Source: Methanocellales archaeon
GTDB taxonomy: Archaea; Halobacteriota; UBA148; JAUWXC01
Direction of reading: 5' to 3'
DNA length: 49,008 nt
NCBI GenBank assembly: GCA_030018435.1
Contig: JASEEY010000009.1
Coordinates: 1-49,008 of the forward strand
Position numbers and translations under genes: made by a program. Below the pieces are notes generated by a model. It did not search any database, was not told where the DNA came from, and saw only the letters and a list, made by a program, of their open reading frames with translations. Below, in pieces: positions 36,171-47,574 of this stretch (positions are counted from its first letter, which is position 1; each line of letters opens with the position of its first letter).

Positions 36171-37988
36171 ATGTTCAAAATCAATACTTGTTTGGTTTGC
36201 ATGCCATCCAAGAAATCGGTTGACCGGCTTGATTTTGTCGGTACAAGGGAATTGATAGAAGACGTATTAACGAAAAGGAGCTGGCTTACCAAAGAGAACT
36301 CAAACACACGTGTCAGCCCTTCGCTTATAGACCTGCACGTTGCATCGCAGGCCAAGAAGAGATATGCATTGGAAAAACTCTACAGCAAAAAGGTGGCGCA
36401 GAATCACATAGACGGATACATACACATCCACGATCTGCATAGCCCATTTAGTCCTTATTGCACAGGACACGATGGCCGCGTGTTTCTTCTCGATGGATTG
36501 AGATTTCCGGATGTAAGAAGCAATCCAGCAAAAAAGTTTGAAGCTGCCGTTTACCACACGATGGCATTCATGTTTCACGCCCAGCAGTTTTTTGCTGGTG
36601 CCCAGGCAGTGGATGTCTTTAACTGGTTGCTCGCACCCCACCTTCATTACGATGATCTGAGCTTGGAACAGACAGAACAAATCCTGCAGGGATTTTGCTT
36701 CCAGATGAATGAATCCAACAGAATTGGCTCACAAAGTGCTTTCACCAATATTGGCATGAGAACGAGATGCCCGCCCTATCTCAAGGATGAACCTGTGGTA
36801 TGGGCCGGAAAGCGACTGGATGAGACGTATGATGATTTTGAGGAGGAAGCAAGAATCATCTACCAAACCCTGATGAAGGTCATGGGAGAGGGGGATGCAG
36901 ATGGTGCGCCCTTTACATTTCCACTTGTGACGACCGCTATAACCAAGGATTTGGACTGGGATGACCCGTTATGGGATGCCACGATGGAGGCGGCTGCACA
37001 AACTGGTGCGCCATACTTCCTGAATCTGGCTGCCGATTATCTCGACGAGGGTTTCGTACAGGCAATGTGTTGCAGATTGCTCGTTGCTCACGCAGGTGGG
37101 ATATGGACGGCCGGTGGCATGGGAACTGGTTCAAATAAGATCATCACATTAAATTTGCCCAGAATTGCGCTGGAGTTAAAGGATGAGTCGGGATTCTTCG
37201 AATTGCTGGATGAGAAGCTAGGAGTAGTACGCCTCGGGTTGCTCGAAAGCAACAAAATCATCAAAAAGTCGTTGGACGAATGGGATCTTCTCTCCTGGCT
37301 GAAATTGAAGACCAAAGACGGAATGCCCTACTATGATTTCAAGAGCAGAAGACTGACGTTTGGTATGGCGGGATTAAACGAATGCCTATACAATCTGACA
37401 GGGGAGGGTTTAATCACACAAAACAAAATTGGAATAAATATCATAAAACACATGTTGGATAGAATTGACGAGTTTTCCAAGAAAGATGGGGTCGTGTACA
37501 CCTTTGAGCAAACGCCAGCAGAGAGTACGGCACACCGATTCGCCATGCTCGATAAATCCCGTTTCCCCAAGAAAGCATATGTTCAGGGCTCTAATGATAG
37601 GGTCTATTACACAAACAGCACGCATGTACCATATCATTCCGATGTATCCTTGATCGACAAGATTGAAATCGAGGCTGAGTTTCACCTCTATTTCACAGGA
37701 GGTGCAATATGCCATATATGGATGGGAGAGAGTAGGCCCGACCCTGACGGACTGAAGGAGTTCGTCCGGAATCTATCAAACACGAAACTGGCATACTTCA
37801 CATTCTCGCCAGATTTTAGCGTGTGTGAGAATGGGCATGTGTCAAGGGGCAAGAACAAGCGATGCCCAACCTGTAAGGGAAAGATCGTCGATCACATTTC
37901 TAGGGTTACAGGTTATTATGGTCGCACAAGTCACTGGAATCCTGGTAAACGAGAGGAATATGAAAACAGAAAGAGGTACATGGTGTAA
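36171..37988 (+). CDS. nrdD: Anaerobic ribonucleoside-triphosphate reductase
   Basis: About 605 aa glycyl-radical enzyme making dNTPs under anoxia. The radical Gly lies in RVTGYYG near the C terminus (about residue 581). Just before it are the zinc cysteines CENGH and CPTC. Conserved core segments [18 protein letters not shown] and ESTAHRFA are visible. There is no N-terminal ATP-cone, and an unusual CLVC pair sits near the N terminus. Start uncertain: ATG 36171 or 36201, or GTG 36150. No nrdG activase gene is adjacent. Separated by 2 bp from the next gene. Confidence 0.92.
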   Translation: MFKINTCLVCMPSKKSVDRLDFVGTRELIEDVLTKRSWLTKENSNTRVSPSLIDLHVASQAKKRYALEKLYSKKVAQNHIDGYIHIHDLHSPFSPYCTGHDGRVFLLDGLRFPDVRSNPAKKFEAAVYHTMAFMFHAQQFFAGAQAVDVFNWLLAPHLHYDDLSLEQTEQILQGFCFQMNESNRIGSQSAFTNIGMRTRCPPYLKDEPVVWAGKRLDETYDDFEEEARIIYQTLMKVMGEGDADGAPFTFPLVTTAITKDLDWDDPLWDATMEAAAQTGAPYFLNLAADYLDEGFVQAMCCRLLVAHAGGIWTAGGMGTGSNKIITLNLPRIALELKDESGFFELLDEKLGVVRLGLLESNKIIKKSLDEWDLLSWLKLKTKDGMPYYDFKSRRLTFGMAGLNECLYNLTGEGLITQNKIGINIIKHMLDRIDEFSKKDGVVYTFEQTPAESTAHRFAMLDKSRFPKKAYVQGSNDRVYYTNSTHVPYHSDVSLIDKIEIEAEFHLYFTGGAICHIWMGESRPDPDGLKEFVRNLSNTKLAYFTFSPDFSVCENGHVSRGKNKRCPTCKGKIVDHISRVTGYYGRTSHWNPGKREEYENRKRYMV

Positions 37989-37990
37989 CA

Positions 37991-38764
37991 ATGAGAGTTG
38001 CGATCATAGGCGGAAGCGGGGTTTACGACCTTGACATATTGGATAACCCCCAGGAGAGGGTCATCGAGACGGAATACGGCACTGCAGAGGTGAAGATGGG
38101 GTCATACGAGGGGCAAGAGATCGTTTTCTTAGCAAGGCATGAGAAAGTACATGCACTGCCACCACACAAAATCAATTACAGGGCCAACATCGCTGCGCTG
38201 AAGAAGTTGGACGTCGAGAGGATTATTGGAACGACCACGGTCGGAGGAATAAATTCCAGTTTAAAAACTGGCGATTTGGTTCTGCTGGACCAGTTTATAG
38301 ATTTCACGAAAAATCGAGCATGTACATTTTATGATGATAAAGTTGCACACACCGACATGACAAACCCATATTGTTCGGAGATTCGAGAGAACATCATAAA
38401 GGCGGCGAAGATATTGGGCATCGACATACATGAAAAAGCGACATACGTCTGTACAGAGGGACCGAGATTTGAGACTAGCGCCGAGATAAAGATGTTCTCA
38501 CTCCTAGGCGGTGACGTCATCGGTATGACAAATATTCCTGAATGTGTTCTGGCAAGAGAGCTGGGCATTTGCTACGCCGCAGTGGCGGTGGTTGCGAATC
38601 CCGCCGCTGGATACGCGCCCGAGATTCCGGAGATCCGCCGGATAATTGCCCTAATGAAGAGCAAACAGAAAACGCTCATTCAACTCCTTATGAAGGCAAT
38701 CTCATTAATGCCAGAAGAGAGGGGTTGCACGTGCAAGGATGCGCTAGAGAGGGCACGCATCTGA
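37991..38764 (+). CDS. Methylthioinosine phosphorylase-like enzyme (MTAP family)
   Basis: 257 aa purine nucleoside phosphorylase of the MTAP/MTIP group: IGGSGVYDL, RHEKVHALPPHKINYRAN, GTTTVGGI, GPRFET and GMTNIPECVLAREL. Where adenine-specific MTAP has a TDYD motif, this protein reads VVANPAAG, closer to the N-x-A-(A/T)-G of 6-oxopurine enzymes, so S-methyl-5'-thioinosine is the likelier substrate. Role: recycling methylthioadenosine from polyamine and other SAM reactions. Confidence 0.82.
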   Translation: MRVAIIGGSGVYDLDILDNPQERVIETEYGTAEVKMGSYEGQEIVFLARHEKVHALPPHKINYRANIAALKKLDVERIIGTTTVGGINSSLKTGDLVLLDQFIDFTKNRACTFYDDKVAHTDMTNPYCSEIRENIIKAAKILGIDIHEKATYVCTEGPRFETSAEIKMFSLLGGDVIGMTNIPECVLARELGICYAAVAVVANPAAGYAPEIPEIRRIIALMKSKQKTLIQLLMKAISLMPEERGCTCKDALERARI

Positions 38765-38777
38765 AATCGGTGAGCAA

Positions 38778-39365
38778 ATGATCGAAATTTTTGGATTCTT
38801 CAGGGCCTTCGTCGCGCTTCTCATCATCGTTGACCCGTTTGGCAATCTTCCCATATTTATAAGTTTGACTGAAGGCTTAACAGAGAGCGAAAGATTAAGC
38901 GCCTTCAGGACAGCGACACTGGCAGGTCTCACCCTCCTAATTTTGTTCGTTTTTGCCGGGACAGCCATCCTTCATTTGTTTGGAATAACGCTCCAGGATT
39001 TTACGATCGCCGGGGGAATCCTACTGCTGGTGATCGCCATAAAAATTCTGGTGGGTGAAAAGTGGACATTGAAGGTTAGTTCCGAGGAGGTCGGAGCCGT
39101 TCCACTAGCATGTCCCCTCTTGACCGGCCCAGGCGCAATAACTACCACCATGGTTTTGATGGGGACAGTCGGATGGCTGAACACATTACTAGGCGTGTTT
39201 GCCTGTTTTGGGGTGACCTGGATCACACTTAAAAAGTCTGCTGGTATCTACAATTTCCTTGGAAAAAGTGGGACTTTGATAATAGCCAAGATAACGGCCA
39301 TTTTAATAGCAGCAATAGCCATTCAATTTATCCGAAGGGGGATTGAAGGAGCATGGATACTTTAG
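38778..39365 (+). CDS. MarC/UPF0056 family membrane protein
   Basis: 195 aa with six membrane helices. VDPFGNLPIFISLT near the start and CPLLTGPGAITTTMVL in the middle are the family's two repeated signatures. Function unknown; an early link to multiple antibiotic resistance was withdrawn. The stop codon lies 1 bp before the 3' end of the convergent tRNA-Gly gene. Confidence 0.92.
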   Translation: MIEIFGFFRAFVALLIIVDPFGNLPIFISLTEGLTESERLSAFRTATLAGLTLLILFVFAGTAILHLFGITLQDFTIAGGILLLVIAIKILVGEKWTLKVSSEEVGAVPLACPLLTGPGAITTTMVLMGTVGWLNTLLGVFACFGVTWITLKKSAGIYNFLGKSGTLIIAKITAILIAAIAIQFIRRGIEGAWIL

Positions 39366-39366
39366 G

Positions 39367-39587
39367 TGCGGCTGCCGGGATTTGAACCCGGGCTTCAAGC
39401 TATTTCCGCAACCCTCAAAAGGGTTGATCGTTTCAACGACCTATCTCACTTCGCTCGATAGGTCATGGACTGTTTTTTTAAACGGTGTTTTTGATAGTGC
39501 TGCCGAGCGAATGTAACACCTTTTGATCAACCTTTTCGTAAAAGGTTGGTTGGGAAGCTTGAGTCCTAACCACTAGACTACAGCCGC
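39367..39587 (-). tRNA. tRNA-Gly(CCC) with a 149-nt intron
   Basis: On the minus strand: acceptor GCGGCTG pairs with CAGCCGC; D-stem GTC/GAC; anticodon stem CAAGC/GCTTG; anticodon CCC; T-arm CCGGG/CCCGG with TTCAAAT loop; discriminator A. The exons together give a normal 72-nt tRNA. An intron at 39402-39550 sits at the canonical 37/38 site. CC but not CCA follows the discriminator. The 3' end is directly against the marC stop. Confidence 0.9.
39402..39550 (-). other. tRNA-Gly intron made of four hairpins
   Basis: 149 nt, long for an archaeal tRNA intron. Perfect inverted pairs, in plus coordinates: CAACCCT (39409-39415)/AGGGTTG (39420-39426); GACCTATC (39438-39445)/GATAGGTC (39457-39464); GGTGTT (39484-39489)/AACACC (39515-39520); AACCTTTT (39529-39536)/AAAAGGTT (39540-39547). 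No reading frame and no box C/D or H/ACA pattern is seen. Segment 39406-39433 matches the rRNA spacer at 852-879 in reverse orientation (25 of 28 positions). Confidence 0.82.
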
Positions 39588-39659
39588 ATGGATTATCACG
39601 ATAGACTATTCGCCTACGAATATTTATTGTATTCTACAAAGCATTAACGAGTGAGTGAA

Positions 39660-40940
39660 ATGGTGATAAAACGAGACCTCAAACTAAAAAGGGAAATTGG
39701 ACTATTTGAGGCAACCGCCTATGGCGTTGGAATGATCCTCGGCGCCGGTATCTACGTTTTAATCGGAAAGGCAGCCGGCATGGCTGGAAATGCTACCTGG
39801 CTCTCGTTTCTCATTGCAGCGATCGTCGCATCATTTACGGGACTTGCATATGCGGAGCTATCATCAATGCTACCGAGGAGTGCCGCCGAATACCATTATG
39901 TAAAGGAGTCGTTTGGCAGCGAGCGGTTTGCATTTATAACCGGATGGTTGATCATCTTCGTCGAAATTGTAGCAACTGCCACGGTATCGCTCGGATTTGC
40001 TGGATATTTTAAGAGTATCCTTAATGCCCCAATCATCCCAACTGCATTATGCTTGATTGCCACTCTATCTTTTGTGAACTTTTATGGAATAGGGGAATCA
40101 TCAAAGGTAAACATCGCGTTTACCATGTTAGAGACGTTCGGACTGATCCTGATAATTAGTCTGAGCCTGAACTCATTGGGATCTGTAGACTATTTTGAGA
40201 TGCCGGTGGGATTCACGGGAGTCATGGGCGCAGCTGCACTGATATTCTTTGCATATCTTGGGTTTGAAGATGTGGCCAATCTCGCAGAAGAAGCGAAGAA
40301 ACCATCAAAAACGATACCCAAGGCACTGATGATATCGGTTGCCATAACGACTATTTTGTACATTTTGGTCGCGATCTCAGTCGTGAGTTTGGCTGACTGG
40401 AGTGAACTAGGACGTTCTGATGCACCCCTGACACTCGCCACCGCGGGCATCATGAATCCATTGATCATGTCCTTTATCGCCCTATTTGCAACGGCAAATA
40501 CCGTTCTGATACTGCTCATCGTGACGTCCAGAATGATGTATGGAATGGGTGTCGATCGGTCCCTTCCCCCAATACTGGCGATGGTGCATGCAAAAAGGAG
40601 GACTCCCTGGGTAGCGATCTTAGCCGTGATGGTCCTGTCAATGTGCTTCGTTTCGATCGGGGATATCAAATTGGTCGCAAGCATAACCGATGTCGGATCA
40701 CTGGTCATCTTTGCACTGGTAAACTTTTCACTAATTCTGCTTAGATACAAGAGACCGGAGTGGAAAAGACCGTTCAAGGTTCCACTTAACATTGACAATC
40801 AATCTATAATACCGTTTTGTGGGTTGTTTTCGTGTATGTTCATGTTGCTCTATTTTGATCCAAGAGCGATACTGCTTGGCATTTTTATGCTAATATTTGG
40901 CATATTGTTTTACCAAGCCAAATGGTGGATTTGCAAATGA
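39660..40940 (+). CDS. Amino-acid permease, APC family
   Basis: 426 aa with about twelve membrane helices. GVGMILGAGIYVLIGKAAG is the helix 1 substrate-binding region of the APC superfamily; AALIFFAYLGFEDVANLAEE matches helix 6; KPSKTIPKAL follows it. It should import an amino acid or polyamine with H+ or Na+, substrate unknown. GTG 39651 is an alternative start. Overlaps the radical SAM gene by 4 bp. Confidence 0.88.
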   Translation: MVIKRDLKLKREIGLFEATAYGVGMILGAGIYVLIGKAAGMAGNATWLSFLIAAIVASFTGLAYAELSSMLPRSAAEYHYVKESFGSERFAFITGWLIIFVEIVATATVSLGFAGYFKSILNAPIIPTALCLIATLSFVNFYGIGESSKVNIAFTMLETFGLILIISLSLNSLGSVDYFEMPVGFTGVMGAAALIFFAYLGFEDVANLAEEAKKPSKTIPKALMISVAITTILYILVAISVVSLADWSELGRSDAPLTLATAGIMNPLIMSFIALFATANTVLILLIVTSRMMYGMGVDRSLPPILAMVHAKRRTPWVAILAVMVLSMCFVSIGDIKLVASITDVGSLVIFALVNFSLILLRYKRPEWKRPFKVPLNIDNQSIIPFCGLFSCMFMLLYFDPRAILLGIFMLIFGILFYQAKWWICK

Positions 40941-41686
40941 CATATGATCCTCTAAAGGTCGCAGCGCAACTTGAACGAATCGTAACGAAGGAGAATACGA
41001 GGAAATATTACCGATTCAGAGCCGACAGGTGGTATGGTGGCATCGCCACCGCAGATTGTGTGGGCTGCCCGCTGAGATGCGTATTCTGCTGGAGCGATTT
41101 CCCGCGCGATCATCCCCGCAAGGCAGGAAAATTTTACACCCCAGAAGACGTTTTCAATCGTTTAGATTCGATAGCCAGGAAACGCAATCTCGCTCAACTA
41201 AGGATAAGCGGAAACGAGCCCACGCTCGGAAAGGAGCATCTCTTAAAAGTGCTGACGTTGGTAGAACAAAGTAACTACTCGTTCATGCTGGAGACATCCG
41301 GCGTTTTGATAGATGAAGAGTATGCGAGATCGCTGGCACCATTCAAGAACGTCCATGTGAGGGTATCGCTTAAAGGCACCACCCCAGAAGAATTTTCAAA
41401 ATTGACTGGAGCATCTCCGAGAACCTTCAAACTTCAATTAGATGCCATAGCGCACTGCCTGGATGCGGGCGTTAGCGCCCACCCATCTGCGATGCTTTCG
41501 TTCAGCTCAAGGGAGAACATTCAAAAACTGCTTGATCAACTGGAGAGCGTCAAGCCAGGACTTTCAAGAGAACTAGAAAAAGAATACGTGATTTTATATC
41601 CCAATGTGATCAAACGACTAAAAGATGCGGGCATCAAGCCGCATACAGCCTACAGGCCAGATGGGGTGCCATTGGAATTGATATAA
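40937..41686 (+). CDS. Radical SAM protein
   Basis: 249 aa. The [4Fe-4S] motif is CPLRCVFC (CxxxCxxC), preceded by an extra Cys in ADCVGC. RISGNEPTLG carries the GGEP-type SAM-binding motif as GNEP. A partial TIM barrel continues with MLETSGVLI and HVRVSLKGT. It resembles archaeal pyruvate-formate-lyase-activating-like enzymes, but nrdG function is not supported because nrdD is over 2.9 kb away. ATG 40937 overlaps the upstream stop (ATGA) and has GGTGGAT upstream. Confidence 0.82.
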   Translation: MTYDPLKVAAQLERIVTKENTRKYYRFRADRWYGGIATADCVGCPLRCVFCWSDFPRDHPRKAGKFYTPEDVFNRLDSIARKRNLAQLRISGNEPTLGKEHLLKVLTLVEQSNYSFMLETSGVLIDEEYARSLAPFKNVHVRVSLKGTTPEEFSKLTGASPRTFKLQLDAIAHCLDAGVSAHPSAMLSFSSRENIQKLLDQLESVKPGLSRELEKEYVILYPNVIKRLKDAGIKPHTAYRPDGVPLELI

Positions 41687-41690
41687 AGCA

Positions 41691-43426
<1,736 letters not shown>

Positions 43427-43428
43427 CG

Positions 43429-43707
43429 TTATTGCGCCTTCTTCTTAAACTTCCTTTTGAACTCATCGCATTGCTTGCTCAGCAGGGCAGATGCGTCCTT
43501 CAGCGCTTCAATTGGGTCGGTGTCTTTCGTCCGCACATACAATACAGGATCGCTGATGCCAGGGTACTCGATGTCATAGGTAGCGATTTTCACTCCTTCA
43601 TTTTGAAGAAGTGCTGACTTCAGCGCATTCAAGAACGTATGATCCTCGCCCTTAAGCTCCAACTCGAGCTCCTGCTTCGTTTTCCTCAAGATTTTTATTT
43701 CGCCCAT
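43429..43707 (-). CDS. rpoL: DNA-directed RNA polymerase subunit L
   Basis: 92 aa, homologue of eukaryotic Rpb11/Rpc19, which pairs with subunit D to nucleate RNA polymerase assembly. ELELELKGEDHTFLNALKSALLQ and IEYPGISDPVLYVRT (the latter given as the core GISDPVLYVRT) are conserved. ATG 43707 follows AGGTGG; an upstream extension is not supported. Followed by DUF99. Confidence 0.94.
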   Translation of the reverse strand: MGEIKILRKTKQELELELKGEDHTFLNALKSALLQNEGVKIATYDIEYPGISDPVLYVRTKDTDPIEALKDASALLSKQCDEFKRKFKKKAQ

Positions 43708-43717
43708 ATCATTCCAC

Positions 43718-44287
43718 CTAAACAGTTCCAGAGCCATAATCCTCTGCAATTTTTCGCGTTTCCATATGCCTGCACTTCGGGCACTCAAGTTTGTCGCCCT
43801 TTCTTTTTAACGCAGTCGTGCACTTGGAACAAAAGGCCTTGATGACGCCTAGGTCCCTGCCGTCAGTGCTGAGCCGCAAGGTCTTGGCGTCGATTACCTT
43901 GGCCCTTACGATGTCTTGATAGCCAAACTCATGGGCAAGATCCCTGACATATGCATTCTTCACATTGGAAATGTGAATGGCACCCTGCTCGGGAGTGGCA
44001 ATCTCCCTATCCTCTTGGCCCTTAATGCGCGCAATATCTACAAGGGCAACTGAGCCTTTAATGTCCGAGACGCGTCCTATGACGATATCTCCCACTTTAG
44101 GGATCGGGGGCACATCCGTCCTGGGCAGGATTGATGCGCTTCTCTCTTTTAGATTGATCTGAACAGTACCAACGTTCGCCGCATAGATATTCCCATCAGC
44201 CTCGTAAGTGCCTGAACCTGGAAGAAATTCTTCAGACGTCCCGATAAAATCGCCTGGTAGAACAAGATCACCCTTTGTTTTTTGCAT
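43718..44287 (-). CDS. csl4: Exosome RNA-binding protein Csl4
   Basis: 189 aa. N-terminal domain (1-65), S1 RNA-binding domain (about 65-150) with [21 protein letters not shown], and a C-terminal zinc ribbon CSKC ... CPKC. It forms the cap of the archaeal RNA exosome and recruits substrates. ATG 44287 is inside the end of the upstream methyltransferase gene (20-bp overlap) with GGAGAG upstream. Confidence 0.93.
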   Translation of the reverse strand: MQKTKGDLVLPGDFIGTSEEFLPGSGTYEADGNIYAANVGTVQINLKERSASILPRTDVPPIPKVGDIVIGRVSDIKGSVALVDIARIKGQEDREIATPEQGAIHISNVKNAYVRDLAHEFGYQDIVRAKVIDAKTLRLSTDGRDLGVIKAFCSKCTTALKRKGDKLECPKCRHMETRKIAEDYGSGTV

Positions 44288-44900
44288 CCTTCTCTCTCCG
44301 CTCAAGTCTGTATAATTCTACATTCACCATTTCTATATCTTTTTTGTGGAATTCAAACGTTCGCTTCATCGGAAATCCCATCTTGGCACAATCAGTTATA
44401 ATGGCGTAGGGCTGGATGTACTTGCTGACGAACTCCATACTACCAACGTTATGAAGCGAGTAGATGGTCTTTCCGATTTCCAGCGCCTTTCGCAGGAACG
44501 GTCGATCACTTCCTTTTATTTGTGCCCCGAAGGGAGGATTCATTATTACTGTGGGGTTGATGCTCCGATGCTCATGAATTGCAAAGTCCATAACATCACA
44601 ACAGATGAATTCGACGTCAACTCCAAGATTTTTGGCATTGGCCCTTGCGATACGCAGCGCCCCTAAATCGCTGTCCACCCCTATAACCTTTTCCGCTCCC
44701 AGCAACTTCGCCCCTATGGCAAGGATGCCAGTGCCGCATCCAAGGTCGCACACCGTGCCGCTAAGATCGCCCCTCATGTGAGCAAAATGAAGCAGTTCGG
44801 CAGCGATGGGCGCGGGCGTTAAATATTGCTCCCTGCGCAAATCCGGTTTGTAAAAGCCTTGAACCCCTTCCAAGAGGATTTCGAGTTGTTTTTTCTTCAT
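44268..44900 (-). CDS. METTL5-like RNA N6-adenine methyltransferase
   Basis: 210 aa class I SAM methyltransferase. SAM motif [16 protein letters not shown]; acidic VIGVDSD; catalytic NPPFG, the adenine-N6 type. Order and size match the archaeal COG2263 group, homologous to METTL5, which methylates small-subunit rRNA. A C-terminal segment of about 50 residues carries basic residues for RNA binding. Overlaps dph2 by 4 bp. Confidence 0.9.
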   Translation of the reverse strand: MKKKQLEILLEGVQGFYKPDLRREQYLTPAPIAAELLHFAHMRGDLSGTVCDLGCGTGILAIGAKLLGAEKVIGVDSDLGALRIARANAKNLGVDVEFICCDVMDFAIHEHRSINPTVIMNPPFGAQIKGSDRPFLRKALEIGKTIYSLHNVGSMEFVSKYIQPYAIITDCAKMGFPMKRTFEFHKKDIEMVNVELYRLERREKDAKNKG

Positions 44901-45877
44901 CGAGTCCCACCCAGAATCTCATCAAATTTGATCTCACTCCAGTCCCGCTCGCCCAGAACGATCTCGAACTCGATGGGCGTAAGTACCGGCTTCTTAAACA
45001 ATGCAACGTCATCGATAGCTATGCGTGGGCAAGCAGTGCTAACGAATGCATCCACCTTGAATTGAGCTAACATCTCAGGTTTGACTTCGTCCATAAAGAT
45101 CATGTGGGTATCGATATCTCTTTTTTGAGCCTTCTGACACAATTTCTCTGCCATCCCCAACCTCATCTGAAGCCTCTTGGTGCTGACTATTATTCCAAAT
45201 GACTTTGCATCCAGCGCTTTAGCGATAATAGCATGCCTCTGCCGCAGAATTAGTTTAGGTTCAACCTCCCTCGCTTCATTCAGCGTGGGATCTGCAACTA
45301 TGACGCGCTTTCCAGTGGCAAGCGCTATGCCCAAAGGATGAAAATCGCCACTGCCGATATAAACGAATTCGTCCGCATTTACACATGCAACAGAAAAATT
45401 GCAACCTAGTACCTGTCCATTATATCTAATCCGCGAGTCGCCCCTTCCAACAATGCACGTCTTCCCGTGCTTGGTGAGAAAATCCTTTGCCTCATCCAAT
45501 TTATGAACGTGCTGAACCGTCGTGACCAATCCGATGCTATCTCCTTTAAGCATCTTGAGCGCCTGTCTCAACGCTGGAATTATATCTGCATTCGATCTAA
45601 CCTCGATGAACACCACTTTATCGATGGGCTCCATCTCTGCGTGTCCGAAGTGGAATAAGATGTCAACATAAGCGCGCAGCACATCGTCCACATCGCATGC
45701 ACCATAGCAAGAACTCCCTGAGATGTACGTAATAGCTCCTGTCCGTTCTTGAGTTTCCTTGGCTATTTTTAGTCCAGACCGCTTGAGCCCTGCCGGGAAT
45801 TGTAACCCGACTTTTTTGGCGCTCCGTTCTCCTATGATGGATGTGATGCGCCCCATATCAAAATCAAGACCGTTCAT
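44897..45877 (-). CDS. dph2: Diphthamide synthesis radical SAM enzyme Dph2
   Basis: 326 aa. Transfers the 3-amino-3-carboxypropyl group of SAM to His of elongation factor 2. The unusual [4Fe-4S] cluster is bound by three distant Cys, seen in [15 protein letters not shown] and STACPRI. Three similar domains. ATG 45877 has GGAGTG upstream; a longer frame overlaps the upstream PRTase gene and is rejected. Overlaps the PRTase gene by 14 bp. Confidence 0.92.
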   Translation of the reverse strand: MNGLDFDMGRITSIIGERSAKKVGLQFPAGLKRSGLKIAKETQERTGAITYISGSSCYGACDVDDVLRAYVDILFHFGHAEMEPIDKVVFIEVRSNADIIPALRQALKMLKGDSIGLVTTVQHVHKLDEAKDFLTKHGKTCIVGRGDSRIRYNGQVLGCNFSVACVNADEFVYIGSGDFHPLGIALATGKRVIVADPTLNEAREVEPKLILRQRHAIIAKALDAKSFGIIVSTKRLQMRLGMAEKLCQKAQKRDIDTHMIFMDEVKPEMLAQFKVDAFVSTACPRIAIDDVALFKKPVLTPIEFEIVLGERDWSEIKFDEILGGTR

Positions 45878-46436
45878 CTGCACTCCGCTTGATGATGACT
45901 TCGCCCCCATAGACGTCGACTTCAATTAATGCCTTTACGTCGTGCCCCATCTTCCTGACGTCCTCGATACCCTTGCCCCTGCTGAACACGACGAAGATGT
46001 CTCTGATCTCTGCGCCAGCGGTCTTGAGTGCTCCTATCGTTGCCCGCATCGTTCCACCAGTAGAAATGACGTCATCGACTATCAACACTTTATCTCCTCT
46101 GTGAATGCCATTCAGGTATAACTCGCCCTTGGAATAGCCAGTCACCTGATGTACGGCGATTTCACCAGGCAATCCATATCTCTTTTTCCTGATGATCACC
46201 AAGGGTATACCCGTTGCTAACGAGAGGGCTGTTCCGATATGAATCCCCATTGCCTCTATCGTGACGATTCTGTCCACGTTTGTATCCGCGTTTTTGGTAA
46301 TGTAGGATGTTATCTCTTCGATAAGACCTGGTTGCAACTCCGGTACGCCATCGGTTATGGGATGGACGAAATAGTGATAATCACCCCTTCTAACGATTGG
46401 CACACCCTTCAACGATGCCTTTAGCATATCTAACAT
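45864..46436 (-). CDS. hpt: Purine phosphoribosyltransferase (hypoxanthine/guanine type)
   Basis: 190 aa type I PRTase. The PRPP loop [14 protein letters not shown] has the two Asp and the TGGT pattern; [12 protein letters not shown] precedes it. The start [28 protein letters not shown] matches methanogen purine PRTases. No N-terminal HTH, so not GfcR/PurR type. Role: purine salvage with PRPP. Gap of 4 bp after mfnA. Confidence 0.88.
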   Translation of the reverse strand: MLDMLKASLKGVPIVRRGDYHYFVHPITDGVPELQPGLIEEITSYITKNADTNVDRIVTIEAMGIHIGTALSLATGIPLVIIRKKRYGLPGEIAVHQVTGYSKGELYLNGIHRGDKVLIVDDVISTGGTMRATIGALKTAGAEIRDIFVVFSRGKGIEDVRKMGHDVKALIEVDVYGGEVIIKRSADERS

Positions 46437-46440
46437 CAGC

Positions 46441-47565
46441 TCACCCCAGTATCTCTCTTAAATCAGTGAGGAATGTATTCAAGATTTCCTCTGTTATGTG
46501 AGGCATGATGACCAGTCGCAGAGATTTGGGTCTTAATGTAGTGGACACATACCAGTTTCGCTCTCTGAGTTTAGATGCAACCTCCTCCGGAGAATCAACT
46601 CGCAATGCGATGACATTGGTCACCGGTTGAATGACGAGGGGGATACCCATATCGGCTACCCTTTTTTCGATCATCGAGACCAATTTCATGCAGCGCGCTA
46701 CGATGCGTTTATATCCGCTTTGTCCGAGATGTTTGAAAACAGCATATGTCGCCGCTATGGATGCGCCAGTCCTTGTCCCTGCAAGCGTGTGCTGCATCCT
46801 CGAAGCCAAATATGGCGTTGATGTAGCAAGCGCACCCAAGCACGCTTCATCCCTGAAGAGTAGAGCGCTTGAAGGGATGGTGCCGGCACCCATCTTGTGC
46901 GGGTCAATGGTAAGCGATGACACTCCTTTTACCTTGAAATCGAATGGATATTCTTCTTCTAAAAATGGGATTACAAGACCGCCAAATGCGGCATCCACAT
47001 GCAGGAATATGTCACGGGATAATGCTATCTTTGACAACTCATCTATCGGGTCGACCTGTCCGAATTCAGTAGTACCAGCTGTTCCCACAAGAGCTATGGT
47101 GTTTTCATCAATCAGCATCTCCACAGATGCTGGGTCTACTTTGAGACTTTCGTCCAGCTGGGCTTTTTTGATTTTTATGCCCAGAATATCTGCAGCCTTA
47201 TCAAATGAGAAGTGCGCTGACCCTGGAACGATGACGTTTGGATTTTTTTTCCCGCTTAGATTCCTTGCTGCTCTGATGGCTTGAATATTTGACTCCGTAC
47301 CACCAGTCGTGATGTAACCATGAGCATTTGGCGCATGTAAAAGGGCGGAGAGCATGGCTATTACGCTCTCCTCCAGCCCCTTGGTGCCCGGAAAAAGGGT
47401 TGGGTCACCTAAATTCGTTTCTATAAACTCCATGTGTGCTTGGATCGCCAAAGGATGGGGCATGGTACACATCGAGCTGAGGATTCGCTCAAAGGGCATG
47501 TCCCTTTCCTTGATTCTGCGTAGAAGACCAAGGACTTCGGTTTCCGTAACCCCAGTTTCATCCAT
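46441..47565 (-). CDS. mfnA: L-tyrosine/L-aspartate decarboxylase MfnA
   Basis: 374 aa PLP group II decarboxylase. Conserved [25 protein letters not shown], and PLP Lys in [13 protein letters not shown]. Methanogen enzymes make tyramine for methanofuran (and can decarboxylate aspartate to beta-alanine for CoA). Presence of this gene supports a methanofuran-using organism. ATG 47565 follows GGGG. Confidence 0.9.
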   Translation of the reverse strand: MDETGVTETEVLGLLRRIKERDMPFERILSSMCTMPHPLAIQAHMEFIETNLGDPTLFPGTKGLEESVIAMLSALLHAPNAHGYITTGGTESNIQAIRAARNLSGKKNPNVIVPGSAHFSFDKAADILGIKIKKAQLDESLKVDPASVEMLIDENTIALVGTAGTTEFGQVDPIDELSKIALSRDIFLHVDAAFGGLVIPFLEEEYPFDFKVKGVSSLTIDPHKMGAGTIPSSALLFRDEACLGALATSTPYLASRMQHTLAGTRTGASIAATYAVFKHLGQSGYKRIVARCMKLVSMIEKRVADMGIPLVIQPVTNVIALRVDSPEEVASKLRERNWYVSTTLRPKSLRLVIMPHITEEILNTFLTDLREILG

Positions 47566-47574
47566 CACTTACCC

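Noticed and set aside
39402-39550. Guide RNA hosted by the tRNA-Gly intron
   Set aside because: No C/D or H/ACA boxes; the intron is explained as four simple hairpins.
40190-40798. 202-codon frame on the minus strand
   Set aside because: Antisense to the amino-acid permease; low-complexity mirror of hydrophobic codons.
46631-47284. 217-codon frame on the plus strand
   Set aside because: It is antisense to mfnA, which has clear PLP motifs and operon context.
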